The position numbers were made by a program, and so were the translations under genes. Below, in pieces: positions 9,426 to 20,924 of a DNA stretch of 64,000 bases. This DNA comes from Ampelomyces quisqualis (taxonomy: Eukaryota; Ascomycota; Dothideomycetes; Pleosporales; Phaeosphaeriaceae): NCBI GenBank assembly GCA_018398575.1, contig JAGTXZ010000020.1, forward strand, positions 806,001 to 870,000. Direction: 5' to 3'. The notes under the pieces were generated by a model. The model made no database searches and was not told the DNA's origin. It worked only from the letters and a program-made list of their open reading frames with translations. Position 1 is the first letter of the stretch. Every line of letters starts with the position of its first letter.

Positions 9426-10457
9426 GTTGGCGGTGCGTACGGAGTATGCGCGGGTTGCCTCGGTGTCTCTGCGCAAGGGAACGGTGTGGCGCAGCGACGC
9501 GGCTGTGCGGTACCAGGGAGGAGACGGGCTCTGGCCGCGCAAGACCACCGACAATGAGTGGCAGCTGTCGTCAGGTGTCGGCCAGGTGTTGAAGTGGGTG
9601 AGTGTAGTGGCTGGAGGCGCTCGCAGCAGCCGCGCAATCACCAGCGGGAGGAGCTGAACACAAGGGCTGCTAGCCTTGAGCTACGGCAAACAAGCTTTTG
9701 CTAAGCATCCAGATGCCTCGAGCTAAACGATTACGAGATGGAACATGCTCCGCCTCATCTCTGATTATTGGTCCATGTACAACTTGTGGGAGTACGGAGT
9801 ACAAGCGGCCCGATTCGGCCCAACTCCCTTTGGCGGACACGGGACCAGAACATGTGCAGCTGACGTCACATTGCAGCGGACCTACATCTGTCCATGCACA
9901 TGGCTGGAGGAGACAGCATCTCAATATCAACCTTCTTCATTCAAGCCTCACCCGTCTCTATCGAGCCTCACCAAGTCCGCAATATGTCTAACGCAAACAT
10001 ACCGCCTCCTGGCGCAGACGAGCGAAGATGACTGGAATCTGAGCAAATGCTTCAACCGGCTCTGATTTGATGTCTGTCGAGTTGGTTGAACTTATCATCG
10101 TGTAGGTTCTCGTCATTTTCGCTCGTATGCGCCAGGAAGCGTTCATTTGCGGACATGCAAGCCATAAACTTGTATGTGTCTATTGAAAGTCTATAGAATT
10201 GGGAAGAGCGAAGTGTGATATGCCAGCCCAGCTCATGCCGCTACTCCCCGAGGCACGATTCCGCTGCAGGCTGGTAGTCTATTACAATCCTTTCATGTGC
10301 AAAAAAATCCTTCTCTACAAACGCCGTCGCTCGCTATGCTGACGTTGCTGACGCGCACAGCCCTGAAAGGTTATGGCAAAAACAACTGTTGGGTATCTTC
10401 TGAAGTCGAATCGTAATCTGACAGCTGACAAGAATGCCACTGCTTCGCATTATCCGT
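9426..10457. other. Intergenic between C2 gene start and MFS gene end
   Basis: Holds the C2 gene 5' region (left part), including two GTAC-type motif copies (9437-9446 and 9792-9802), and the 3' region of the MFS exporter. I see no supported gene; the small frames have no recognisable domain. Confidence 0.5.
9792..9802. repeat. GTACGGAGTAC motif copy
   Basis: Exact 11-mer in noncoding DNA; one of the recurrent copies discussed in the findings. A shorter copy (GTACGGAGTA) lies at 9437-9446, just upstream of the C2 gene ATG. Confidence 0.7.
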
Positions 10458-12419
10458 CTATGCAGCATGCATGACAGCCTGCTTGCCCTTCATGTTCTTC
10501 CACTCGACGAACGCTGCTCCGATGATCGAGAGTGCGCCAGCAGCTACAGAGACGTAGAAGACCTGCGTCAGGGCCAAGTTGTAAGCAACGAGCACACCAG
10601 GTAAGAACTTCGCTTCGATAGCGTTCTTCAGTTCAGTGGCACCAACCACAAGGACGATGCTGGGATCAAGGTCAGGCACGACGGTACCGAGGTTCTTGAT
10701 GAGCTGGTTTGTGAAGACGTTCTGGCCTACGCTGATGCTGGATAGAAGTCAGTATTATGTCTGCTGAACACAAAGAACAAAACTCACAACAACGCTCCTC
10801 CCAAAGTTTGCGTAAACATCATGATGGCTGTGCCAATCGGCACGTCGGCGGCGGGTAGGCAAGTCTGCACGGCGACTAGTGTCTGCTGCATACCAAAACC
10901 GACACCAGCTCCGAACATGAATTGATAACCGATCCACTGCGGTGAGCCCGAGTCGACCTTGAGGGTTGACAGCAGCCCAGCGCCGATGGCCATGAGCACG
11001 CTGGACACAAGCATAAAAGGTGTGTAATATCCGATCACGGTGACCAAAACACCCGCAGCCATGGAGATGATGACCAGTCCCAAAATGGCTGGGAGGTTCA
11101 TGATACCAGACTTGGTTGCGCTGACTCCTTTGATTGCTTGGAACCAGATAGGGAGGTAGTAAACCATGACGAAGAAGCTGGCACCGAGCATGGCTCCGAA
11201 CCAGGCTCCACCCCAGACGCTGCGGTTCAAGAAGATACGAGGAGGGACCGTGGCATCCTCCTGCTTCTTCCATTGGATGAAAATGAAGCCAGTGATGAGG
11301 ACCGCGAAGACGACAAATAGACCAATAATGCGACCATTGCCCCATGCGTACTTGCTGCCTCCCCATTGCAGCGCGAGGAGTAGGCAGATGATAGCTGGGA
11401 GGAACAATGTAGTTCCCTCGAGGTCGAACTTCATCAGCTGCTGCTTCCATGTCGCCTCGACCTTCTTTCCACGGCGCGTGACGTTGAGGAACGGGATGAT
11501 GAATGCTGCGGTCAAGGCTCCGAAGGGCAAGTTGATGTAAAAGCACCAGCGCCAAGTGAGATGGTCTGTAAAGGCACCTCCCATGCTAAGCATTGTTAGC
11601 GTTGTTGATCACTCTTGGTTCCCGGGTCTCCACACTTACAGAGGCCCCGCTACCGACGCGATACCGTACATGGCACCAATCAAGCCCATGTAGGTAGGAC
11701 GCTTCCTCAGAGGTACAGTGCTGGCAATGATGAGGATGGCACCACTGAAGATACCTGCGGCACCAACACCAGCAACGGCACGACCGATGATGAGAGCGGT
11801 GGAGTTTGGCGCAACACCACAGATTAGGGAGCCGATCTCGAAGATGAAGAGCGCCATGAGGTATACCCATTTGATGCTGTAGAAAGTGTAGAATTTGCCG
11901 TAGATGAGTTGCGTGGAGCATGTGGTGAGTAAGTACGAGCTGCCGTACCAGCCGACATCGCTTAAGGCTTCAAACTGATCGGTAATACGAGGGACTACAG
12001 ACAATCAGCGTGCGTTTTTGTAGCCTAATCAGCGTTGCATACTGGCTGTTGCGATTATTGTATTATCCTGTGATCCATCAGTACACGAATCTCTTGTTGA
12101 GGAAACAGAAGCAACTTACCAAGGCCATACAAAAGACAGACAGGCACAGGGCTGTAGTGATGGCGGTTAGCTTCCAGCTCTTGGGGTATTCGAACCCTTC
12201 GTCGTCGTCTGACTCTGATGCACTGGCTTGCGAAATGCGCTCGGATGTGTTCTCGTTTGCGACATGTTTCTCGTCCGCGATGACTGGATCCATCATCACG
12301 CTTGGGACAACACCAGGCTTCTCTGATGTCGACGGCTCTTGGCTGTGCGATGCGGTCTTGTCTGAGTCGGCCATGCTCGCCTTGGTCGATGGCCGAATGT
12401 GGTTGTTTACGTCGGTCAT
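10458..12419 (-). CDS. DHA2-type MFS drug/metabolite exporter (14-TM)
   Basis: Five exons: 12120-12419, 12043-12067, 11640-11994, 10788-11585 and 10458-10737. Joined they give 585 aa in one open frame. Introns are 48-54 nt. Exon 2 is only 25 nt but is required: it supplies DNTIIATA, which with the next exon rebuilds the DHA2 motif LDNTIIATAIPRITDQF. The N-terminus (about 80 residues) is cytosolic, acidic and Ser-rich. Later landmarks are the GRAVAGVGAAGIFSGAI motif C region, AGPLMGGAFTDHLTWRWCFY across intron 3, and GGALFISVGQNVFTNQL across intron 4. This family exports drugs, toxins and secondary metabolites by H+ antiport at the plasma membrane (family knowledge). The NRPS-like enzyme on the same strand 1.5 kb upstream suggests, but does not prove, a linked product. 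A TATA-like CTTATAG on the minus strand (12561-12567) lies about 140 bp before the ATG. Confidence 0.93.
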
Positions 12420-12560
12420 GTGTGTGTCGTAGGTGGCAGTGTAAGTATATGGTTGTTTGTCTCGGTATGCGCTAGCGCGAGAGCGATGGGTAGTGACGAC
12501 TGTGTCGTTGGACCGCGAAGAATCCGTGATCTAGGAAACAATGCCTGCGGAACAAGCGCG

Positions 12561-12567
12561 CTATAAG
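12561..12567 (-). promoter_or_regulatory. TATA-like element of the MFS exporter
   Basis: CTTATAG read on the minus strand, about 140 bp upstream of the ATG at 12419. Placement and sequence are plausible for a TATA box; there is no direct evidence of use. Confidence 0.3.
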
Positions 12568-13196
12568 TAGCCGCAGAAAAGAACAAAAGGGTGGATTCCA
12601 GGCTGACCGAAAGGCCAGGCAGTCACACAAGGGAAAACAATGTTTCTTCCTGGTCGGTAGGATTCGGTGCTAGTGTCGGATGCGGACTTCTTGCAAGCCG
12701 TGTGATCGGGCGTGCAGTGCACGCTCTCATACTGAAAACTGCGCCTTGCCGTTTTCAGGTGGTACCCGAAGTCCGTCGAGCCATTCAAGCGTTGCCTGAC
12801 AGCCATCGTTCATGTGTAGTCCTTGAGTCCCTGGTCGTGTTCTATGACCCTGCACAGTACACCTGTCAAGACTCGAGAAGTGCATCGCATCGCCATGGCA
12901 CATCGTCCGATTACCGCATAGGGCGACATCAACACCCCAAGTGCTGCTTTTGCAATTAGGAAGAGCCCCAAGAAGCAGAAGGACTGAAAGAGCCCGGCGC
13001 AACGAACAGCTACATACGGACAGTGAGCACACAGACAGCAGTTTTCCATCCTCCCCATCACCAAGTTCGCAAGTTAGAAGCAACCCCCACAAGCCATCGG
13101 CACGGATCAAGCGTCTAGTCGTCTACAATACTTTTGGTGTTGACTCGGCGGCCGCGCACCCCGACGACCAACCCCATCACTCATCCAGACTCACGC

Positions 13197-13206
13197 TACT
13201 CCGTAC
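13197..13206. repeat. TACTCCGTAC motif copy
   Basis: Ten-base core of the recurrent noncoding motif, complement orientation. Confidence 0.7.
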
Positions 13207-13557
13207 ATATTAACAATGATGTTGTACAATCAAAAGTGGAGCCTCCCCTCACAGAAAACGTCCCTTTTGCTGCACGAGCAGCACAGCATCATGCTCGAGA
13301 ATAGTATAGTGTAGCGATCAGTGGGGTGGTGAAGATCATCGAGGTACTCGAAAGCGAACACCGAAGAGAACAAGTCGTACGCAGTGTGCAGCCTGCATTG
13401 CGCCCAAGATCCCAGGTCGCATAGACTCGCGCGCAGAATCGCGAGAAACAGCCAGTCCGCATTCGCGTGGCAGATTGCACATCTAGCGTGCATCGTGATT
13501 CGTGGCTTAAGCCTCGTGGGGGTGTCCGCGCTTCGGGCTAGAAAAGTCCGTGTCTCG

Positions 13558-13568
13558 GTACTCCGTAC
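13558..13568. repeat. GTACTCCGTAC motif copy
   Basis: Full 11-mer, complement orientation, 361 bp from the preceding copy. Confidence 0.7.
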
Positions 13569-13950
13569 GAAGTTTACTCTTCTCGACATCTCACGCTTGT
13601 TATCTAGAGTGCGTGGAAGTAACATGTGTCTGGTTCATCTGCACCGTCTTGCATTCCACGTTCGTGACTTGTGTCTGAGGGGTGCTAACTGCTTGCGCTG
13701 ACCGGGAGGAGCCGCTGCATCTCGATTGTATAAGTCACTCGGCTACTACCGGTAGCATACATATGCGCGTGGTGTGTGGGTGCATGATATGTATGTTCAT
13801 CCCACCGAGATGGAAGGAAGGCGGAAAACTCCTCAACCCTGCCCAGAGCGATTTCTAGCAGGGTGTCTGGAAAGACAGGTAGATGAGTTGGCATTGTTCA
13901 TCAATAAAGTGTAAAATGTTCATCAAGAAGGTTCTAAGACGTTAACCTCT

Positions 13951-16900
13951 TCAGTGAACATTTGCCTGGATCCAGGCCCACATCTTGCCTACATACTCCT
14001 CATCGAGTGGCTGGACATCTCTCAGCGCAGCAACCTTCCGTTTCGTTTCCTCCATAGAAAATCTACGTTTCTGTTTCTCTTCCCCGCTGCCGATCCCGTC
14101 ACCGTTACCGTAAGAAGCCTGCCACAAGCCCAACAATTTCATCGCAGAGTGCTCGCTTCCCTCACACTTCTCTAGGCGACTCACCCACTCCCTGGGCTGT
14201 ACAATCTCAAAGTCTTCTCCCTTCTGAATCCACTCCAGCATCTGATGCCAAGTTGGATGCTGGTGCGGGTTAAGCACATGATAAACGGGCATACCGTCCT
14301 CCACTCCTTCGCAGTCTTGCTGTGTGATTTGCACAAATGCTTTGGCGGCAACGTCCACAGGTAGCCAATCTAGCGGCTCATCTCCGAGGTCAGGCAGACA
14401 TTTGATCAACCGCGCAGTGCTCAACATCATTGGCCAAGCTTCCTTCGTGTTCCATACCCCTGACGTAGAATCGCCGGTTAGTTGTCCGACACGGACGACT
14501 GCGATACGGCCATGCAGATTTGTTTGGCGATGTGCTTCCAGGCAGATGTGTTCTGCGACCCATTTTGAGCGCGAGTAGCCAAGCGGCGACGCAGACGAGG
14601 GGTCGGGCTGGACGTGCTCTGGCAGGCGACCGAGCGAATCGGACGAGCTGTTGATGATAGATGCCGTGGACGAACAATACGTGAAGCGTAATGGGTTCAA
14701 TCTGCCTGTATGGAGGGCTAGATCGAGTAGGTTACGCACTCCTGCAATGTTGTCTTTCACAAAGCTGCGGAGCTTGAGGCGGAAATTTACAGCCCACGCA
14801 ACGTGAATGATGGACGTCGCTTTTGTTGCCAGGTATTCGTACAGCTCTTCGTCCAATCCCAGGCGATCATCGCTAAGCTGTGCTTGAACCACTCTGACCT
14901 TAGGGTTCTCGAAGACTCCTGACGAAATACTCGCAAGGCCCCTTTGCTGTAGAGCTCTGCTGACGCGCTCTCTCGCCGCACGTTCGTCAGCTCCACGAAC
15001 AAGACAGTATATGGTGTCTATGTCAGGGGACCTTTGCAATATATTCAAAATGTGCGCACCTAGTGCACCTGTAGCCCCAGTAAGCACAACGACCTCTCTG
15101 CCTGTCGTTTCGGTGTGGCCATCTGTCTGACTAGAACCAGTGTTTTGGTCGAATGTTCCGTACTGTTTGAGAAGATCTCGCATCATTTCCTCCTCGTCCT
15201 GTTCGTTCGCATCTGAATCACCATGCCTCTTCCGCAAGATGTATTTTGTCAGCCGTTCGACGGTACCGCAATCCTCGATAACACTCATGGGCAAGTCGTG
15301 CTGAAAATTGGGTATCAGTCTTCTAAGGCGAATCCGGAGCTGCATGCAAGCTATCGAATCGACGCCATAAGAGAAGAGATCCATATCTGCTGACGGCTCA
15401 TCTTTCAGAGACGTCATGGAACGGATGAGTTGTGTCAGATGCTGGGAAAGATCTTCGTCCGCAACATCAGTGACTTCGGCAACGTCTTGCGAGTCGTAGG
15501 CACTTTTGATGATATCCTCAAACCTAGCATCGGCCGCTTTTCTAATAATGGTGCCTTTGCTACTCTTTTCGAGTGGTTTCGTTTGATGTGGCAGCGGCAT
15601 CAGCATATGCATCGGTATGCAAGCGTGGTCCTGGCTTTCTCGATTCAGCTTCTCTACGAGTGGTTTGATTGCTTGCAGGAGTTGATCATCGGATAACTGG
15701 CTCGACTCCTCAGATCTAAGAAGCAAAGCGCCAGGAAAAGGTCGACCGTTACCAAAGATCACTACGTCGTCGAGGTGAGAGGAGGTCGCAATCGCCGCTT
15801 CAAGTGGGGCAGGATCGAACTTTTTGCCGGTGATCAGTGTCAATTGTGAATCGGCACGCGAATGATATAGCCAAGCGTTTTCGATCGTAGGATGGCGGGC
15901 GAACAAGTCAGCAGTTGCAAATGAACCGTCTTCGCGATTGTGTTTGGCCTGCAATTGTCAGTTCTTCGTGGCGAGCTACCAGTGTGCACTTACATACCAT
16001 ATGCGGCCATCCAGGCTTCACAACAAGCTCAGCAAGATTGTCGTCCCGTGGCTCAAAGTCAATCAGACTAGGTGGGTTATAATTTCGCAGGTACTGCCAG
16101 TCTTTGTCGTTGGAGAATCCGCGGAAAGATGATAGTAGGAAACCACATTCAGCACTACCGAATCTTGAGATAAGGTTCACCCCTTCCTTCACCATCCGAT
16201 CGCCAACCTCTGCTGGCAACGCAGCGCCACCCACACCTACAAGTTCCATTCCTTGGAGCCATGCTAGTCCCTTCTCGTCTGCCTCCATCATCTGGAGCAC
16301 ATAAGGCACGGAAGAGAAATACTTCACCTTCGGTATCATATCCCTTGACGAACACGACTTTGCGACTTCAAGACATTCACAGATGTTGCTTGCGGTTATG
16401 GGTATATCTTTGCTCGGAAATAGCCAGATCATGGCGTTGCTGGTCCAGCACCTGAAAAGATCTGCGATCCCTCCATGGTAAAGTGGAGTTGTTGTGAACG
16501 AAGCTATACTTGGAGTTTTTGACAAGTGTGGCAGAACTCCCAATGCTCCTCGATGTGATTGTGGAATAGGCTTTGGCAGGCCTGAGGAAGTTCCAGAAGT
16601 ATGGTGTAAGTAGGCAGTCGCTGTCTCATTGAGGTTTGGAGGTTCAAAATTTGGCTCACTGGCTCCATCACCAATCTCGAATATGTCTTCATGGTTTTCC
16701 AGAGGTAGTCGCTGTGATATGAACCCGTTCACACCCTCCCTCTGGGCCAATGCTTCTGTTGTGCGTGCTCTCTCACTGTGGGCATCGTCGAACAAGAGAA
16801 CAGAAACGTTGCATGATTTGCAAAGATGTAGTATTGCTGCTGGTTGACATTGAGGCGCAACCAGCAATACCGAGATTCCAAGCCGCATAAGTCCGAGCCA

Positions 16901-17200
16901 TGTGAAGAGAAATTCTGGGGAGCTGTGACACAAAAGAGCAACGGTATCTCCAGGCGAGCCCAAAGCGGTCGAGAGCCTGTGCGCCAAAGTATTTGATCCC
17001 CGCTGCACGTTACCAAAGTTCAAAACTTTGTAGTTCCATGAATTATGGTCTCGTGACGGGATCGGAAAGCCGACTGCTGGGAGGAACGCATGCCTTTGTG
17101 CCTGGACATGGACGAATTCGCTGACTGTTTGGTACGGATTAGGCTTGCTAGAAAGAGCAGCGGCTTGACCAAGGGTGCAGACGAAGTAGTTGGTCTGCAT
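13951..17200 (-). CDS. NRPS-like adenylate reductase (A-T-R: adenylation, thiolation, thioester reductase)
   Basis: Two exons (15998-17200 and 13951-15948) with a 49-nt phase-0 intron give 1066 aa. The start is the first in-frame ATG, at 17200; an upstream coding exon is possible. Adenylation domain, about residues 1-540: A3 loop YLHHTSGTSSGLPKP (197-211), A5 RFGSAECG (346-353), LTLITGKKFDP in the A8 position (near 437-447), and a distal lysine in SSKGTIIRKA (about 532). Carrier domain: FSYGVDSIACMQLR, with Ser 599 as the phosphopantetheine site. Reductase domain, about 685-1066: NADPH loop VLTGATGALGAH (689-700), YCSSTASI, and the catalytic YSRSK pair Tyr 859/Lys 863. There is no condensation domain. 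Such enzymes activate an acid and release it as an aldehyde or alcohol (family knowledge). The substrate cannot be read from sequence. Lysine-pathway Lys2 is less likely because the A8 region and overall length (Lys2 is about 1400 aa) differ. Confidence 0.92.
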
Positions 17201-17711
17201 GGCTGGGGTGTCGGTGATAGGGAGAGGAGTCAAAGACGAATGTAGGCTTTGCACCGCACGGCTCCAAACATGGGCTAAGTCGTGACATCATCCAGGTACA
17301 GCAAGACCCTGCACGTTGTATGTCTGCATGAGCATGGCGACACAGCTGTATCAAAAAAGGGGTGTTTAGCAAAATGACGGTGAGTTCTTCTGCAAAGGTG
17401 AAGTACAGTATGATATGGGACGGTTTTGTGGAGGGACATTGTGCCGTGAGATGATTCGCGAGCGGTTGGCTTCACAACACTCTCCGTACATGGCTAGCAC
17501 ACAAGACATTATTGCCAAATTAAATTGGCCCCTCTATTACGTTCCGGACTCCCATCAAAACTGCAAATGATCGTGGGAACATTTATTGGCTACTGCATGG
17601 CACTGAACATCCGAAATTAAAGGGCATGCTTTCTTACTTTGGTGGCACATGGTACATGAGACGGGTACTGCATCGTCACGAAGAAGTCTTGTAGTCCCAA
17701 TATCAGCTACT

Positions 17712-17721
17712 GTACGGAGTA
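17712..17721. repeat. GTACGGAGTA motif copy
   Basis: Ten-base copy of the recurrent noncoding motif, about 510 bp upstream of the NRPS-like start. Confidence 0.65.
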
Positions 17722-19062
17722 GTTTTTCAGCCCCGTCGGACTTCCAAGGTTGAAAGCGCGCGTCATGTGATTTCGTGTTCAAGGTGCGGAGAAGCCATTG
17801 TGTGGCTGGCTGTAAACGAGTCGAGCTGTCAAGAACCACGTCAGCTCCTGACGACGCTGGCCGCAACGACGGCTCCCAGCTACTCGATAGTTGCATAGAG
17901 CTGCTGCTTCCTATAGCTGCTCCTACTGGCGCGTTGAAGTGAAGTTGCGTAGAAGCCGCGCACTGATGCGTCGCCACCGCCACAATGACAAACCTGGGGG
18001 CAAATCTTGCATGTTGCGTCAACGGGTCGCGGCAGCAGGTATCCGTATCGCGATGAATTACCGTGGTCAACGCCGAACGGGCTCCCTTGTGTTCTGGGAT
18101 CTTGCGGCTTAGCGCTGTGTCCAAGATGTGTATCGCGAGGATTGTTGCACCAGGGGCCTGCTGGGTTACCAGACGACGACGAGCTATGTGGCGAGCGGCT
18201 GATGGCAAACTCTGTGTGCTCCTGCGAATGAGATGGTACATCCCCATCGAGATTTGTCAAGCGAAAAGACGGTGTTGAGTTCAAGTGGGTGCGCCGTAGT
18301 GTGGGCGTTCCCGAGGCTAATGCAAGCCACACTTCCCTTTGCGGACAGCAGCTGTCGGAAAAGCGGAAGTCGTTGACGCTTGTTGCTCTAGCGATAAGGA
18401 CATGTTCATAGCGCCGTCGGTGTTTTGGCATCGACCTCGTCGCTCTCGGCGCAATTGCCGCCAGAGAGGGCAGAAGCGCCTGGAAAGTTGGAACCGTGAA
18501 ACACGGCACATCTCACACACAGAGGCACGGCCATGCAAGGCTGTCGTTCGATCATTGCGGCCCGTTGGATGGATGCTGGTTCTCTGCATTGCCTCGAGCC
18601 AAGCCGAGGGGTTTCCCGCCGTCTCGCCACGGCGCGGAGCGGCAGAGGAATGCACCCTCGACCAGCCCGCGCCTCTGCTGGACGCGCACCGGGCAGGCAT
18701 TTCTGAGACTTCTTCTGAAACTCTTCGGCGGCGGCAGCACACAAAAAGGCCGCTGCCGGCAGAAGTTGCTGTGTGGGAGGCGACGAGCCGCGAGCGACAT
18801 GCAAAGGAGCAGCGACCAGATTGTCGCAATTTCCTGGCCTGCACTTGCTTGTGGTTTCCTATCGTCGCCGGGCCGCGCTTGCCTGCTTCGGCGCTAGCGC
18901 CTCTTGTGTGTGCAGTTTCCGCGACGGTCAGTGCTGTGCTTGTATTTAGTCCCGTCGTGTCGCTCCGCAACCCAGCCGCCTGCTCCAACAGCATTGATTC
19001 ACCCATCGGCCCAATCCACCCAAGCATTGCCTCCGCATCTGTAAGTCGGCCCTCGCCGCGCC

Positions 19063-19067
19063 TATAT
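19063..19067 (+). promoter_or_regulatory. TATA-like element of the GPI-protein gene
   Basis: TATAT within CCTATATCAG, about 140 bp before the ATG at 19208. It is followed by a C/T-rich stretch (about 19078-19130), the usual fungal promoter arrangement. Confidence 0.35.
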
Positions 19068-19207
19068 CAGGCCTGCATCCCCCGCCTCCGCCTGCGCCCC
19101 CCTTCATCCCTTCCGTCTCTCCCTCCGCCTTCCACAGCAACCACCACCGCCCGTCTCGCGCTCACACGCTTGCTCCACAGGCATCGATACTCTCTGCACA
19201 GCCAACC

Positions 19208-19867
19208 ATGCTCTACTCAACTCTCGTCGTCGCGGCTTCGGCCTTTGCCGGCTTTGCCTCTGCGCAGAACTCGTCCTTCAACACGCCCATTCCATGCTGC
19301 ACCGTCCCTGCCAACCAGGTGAACTCGACTCTCCGCGAGAGCTGGTGCGAGGCCAACACCAACACCTGCGTCGACGTCTGCGGTGGCCAGTCCCAGATCG
19401 CCAGCGACAACGGCAACGACTGTGACGACGTAGGTGCTCCACTGCCCCATGGTGCCTCTGTTTGCTAACATCCAAACCAGGACACTCTCGAGTACTCGTG
19501 CAAGTGCTCCAACGGAACCGATGCCACTACGGCCATGACTGCCTACCAGCAGTCTGTTCCTGGCCAGATGTGCCGCTTCTGGTACGGTTCCTGCGTCGAG
19601 GCTAGCGGAAGCAACGGTGCTGCGCGATTCCAGTGCGAACAGGCTCGCGACGCCCGCTGCGGCAACCTCACCATCGACGACAGCGGCGCCATCACCACTG
19701 GTTCTGCCACTCCTTCGGGTGGTGCTTCCCGCACCTCTGGAGGCTCTGGATCCGAGTCCGGCTCTGCTGGTCCCTCCCAGACCAGCACTGGTGCTGCTGC
19801 CCTCGCTCAGTACGGTGCTCCCATCCTTGCTGGTGGTTTCCTGGCTGTCTTCGGCATTGCTTTGTAA
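19208..19867 (+). CDS. Secreted Cys-rich GPI-anchored protein (DUF7707-like)
   Basis: Two exons (19208-19429 and 19481-19867) with a 51-nt phase-0 intron (branch GCTAAC) give 202 aa. The N-terminus is a clear signal peptide: MLYSTLVVAASAFAGFASA, with cleavage likely after ASA before QNSS. The mature domain (about 25-145) has 12 cysteines, beginning with the doublet in TPIPCCTVPANQ and including YSCKCSNGT and MCRFWYGSC. A Ser/Gly/Thr-rich O-glycosylation stalk follows (about 150-180), then a C-terminal hydrophobic tail (YGAPILAGGFLAVFGIAL) without charged residues after it, as in a GPI signal. The pattern fits the DUF7707 family of fungal surface proteins by recall. It is not CFEM, because the eight-Cys spacing does not match. 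It is probably at the plasma membrane or cell wall; its function is unknown. Confidence 0.85.
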
Positions 19868-20924
19868 GCCTAGTGGCTTCACATCGTGGCAGCGGGCCAG
19901 TGCCAGCAAGGTGGCAAGATGAGAGAACAGGGTTACTATGAGCAGCATGAGCGTACGGCGCGTAATCAGGCGAGTCACTACCCCGAGCGTTCAAGGGCGT
20001 CGGGAGCTTCCACGTCCTCGTCGGCGTAGAGTCGCATGTCTTTCACGGGGAGCGAGGAGGATAATAATGCGAAGATATGAAGTATACACGACTTGCAATA
20101 CCCCAATACTACCATCAATTGTTCAACTATGTTCCTAGTGCCATTGTGATGCTAAGTCTCATGTTGCATGCCGGATCCCTTGCACCGCATTTGTTTGCTT
20201 GTGTAAGTATCTGCCACTCGCTACAAACATGAAGCGTTCCGTGTTGGACCCGCCAATTTCTACTCGACTTTACACATGTCACATGCGTGTAGCAGTACAT
20301 GCTACTCGAGCTGCCACTTCCGTCAACCGGACGTGGCATCCATGTAAGTCGCCGCGTTACTTTTCATTGGCCAATTGGGTGCTGGCGGTGTTCAGCGGCC
20401 AGTCGACCCAGGGCTGACTCAGCTGCTTTAGCGACAAAGCCGCCTGCGGCCTGTAGGTGATTAGCCCTTGCAGGATGAATGCATCTTTTGGATTTGTGTT
20501 GATCAGCTTGCACTCAACAATCTGCTTCGCTAGGTGGTATTGTGTCCAGCCAACTCACCAAGAGACCAGCCCTTCATTTCATCGCCGCAAGGCAGCCGAC
20601 ACTCCGACTATCCGACTTGTCAATTGAAGCTCGGAGTCGCCGCTTCACAGTCACAGGCAGCCGAGGCCACAAGGGTCCTTCCGCTTACCGACAAACCAGG
20701 TTCATTGCTGCAGCTTCATCAGCGGTGTGGCTACAATACATTTTTCTGATCTGTGATCAAGCACGTGAAAGATATATATGTATGTGCTGGCTCCCGCCAA
20801 AAGACAGTTCGTCCCCACCAGCTACGTCAGATTTTGTCCCCGCCAAGCACAACCTCCGCGACTTTCACCAGTCCGCTATACGAACAAGGACAAAGTCCAA
20901 TTGAACCATACCACACTCCGAAAC
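19868..20924. other. Intergenic 1.06 kb with the GPD promoter
   Basis: Holds the 3' region of the GPI-protein gene and the upstream region of glycerol-3-phosphate dehydrogenase. No supported gene. Promoter-like elements near the right end are listed separately. Confidence 0.5.
20762..20778 (+). promoter_or_regulatory. CACGTG box plus TATATAT upstream of GPD
   Basis: CACGTG (20762-20767) is followed at once by GATATATATG (TATATAT about 20772-20778), roughly 150 bp before the ATG. CACGTG is a bHLH-type site and the AT run a good TATA candidate. Use is inferred from position only. Confidence 0.4.

Larger units (their letters stand above)
12420..13950. other. Intergenic 1.5 kb, no gene seen
   Basis: Lies between the MFS exporter start and the end of the NRPS-like gene. 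Two copies of the TACTCCGTAC motif fall here (13197-13206 and 13558-13568). Open frames on both strands are short, overlap each other and have no recognisable domain. The left part must hold the MFS promoter. Confidence 0.5.
17201..19207. other. Intergenic 2.0 kb, no supported gene
   Basis: Lies between two outward-facing starts, so it carries promoters of the NRPS-like gene and of the GPI-protein gene. Several long frames (up to 327 codons) overlap each other on both strands in GC-rich sequence and look like chance. A GTACGGAGTA copy lies at 17712-17721 and a CTCCGTAC half-copy at 17482-17489. Confidence 0.5.

Noticed and set aside
17555..18247. 230-codon minus-strand frame ending with a Cys cluster (CTMCHQSKKAC) that recalls a Zn2Cys6 domain
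   Set aside because: Spacing is not a proper Zn2Cys6 pattern, the cluster is at the wrong end, and the frame contains the noncoding GTACGGAGTA motif.
18339..19322. 327-codon plus-strand frame before and across the GPI-protein start
   Set aside because: It overlaps the signal-peptide exon in another frame, has biased Arg/Ser/Pro composition, and lies opposite other long frames. It looks like chance in GC-rich DNA.
19217..19978. 253-codon frame antisense to the GPI-protein gene
   Set aside because: Shadow of the Ser/Gly-rich coding region.
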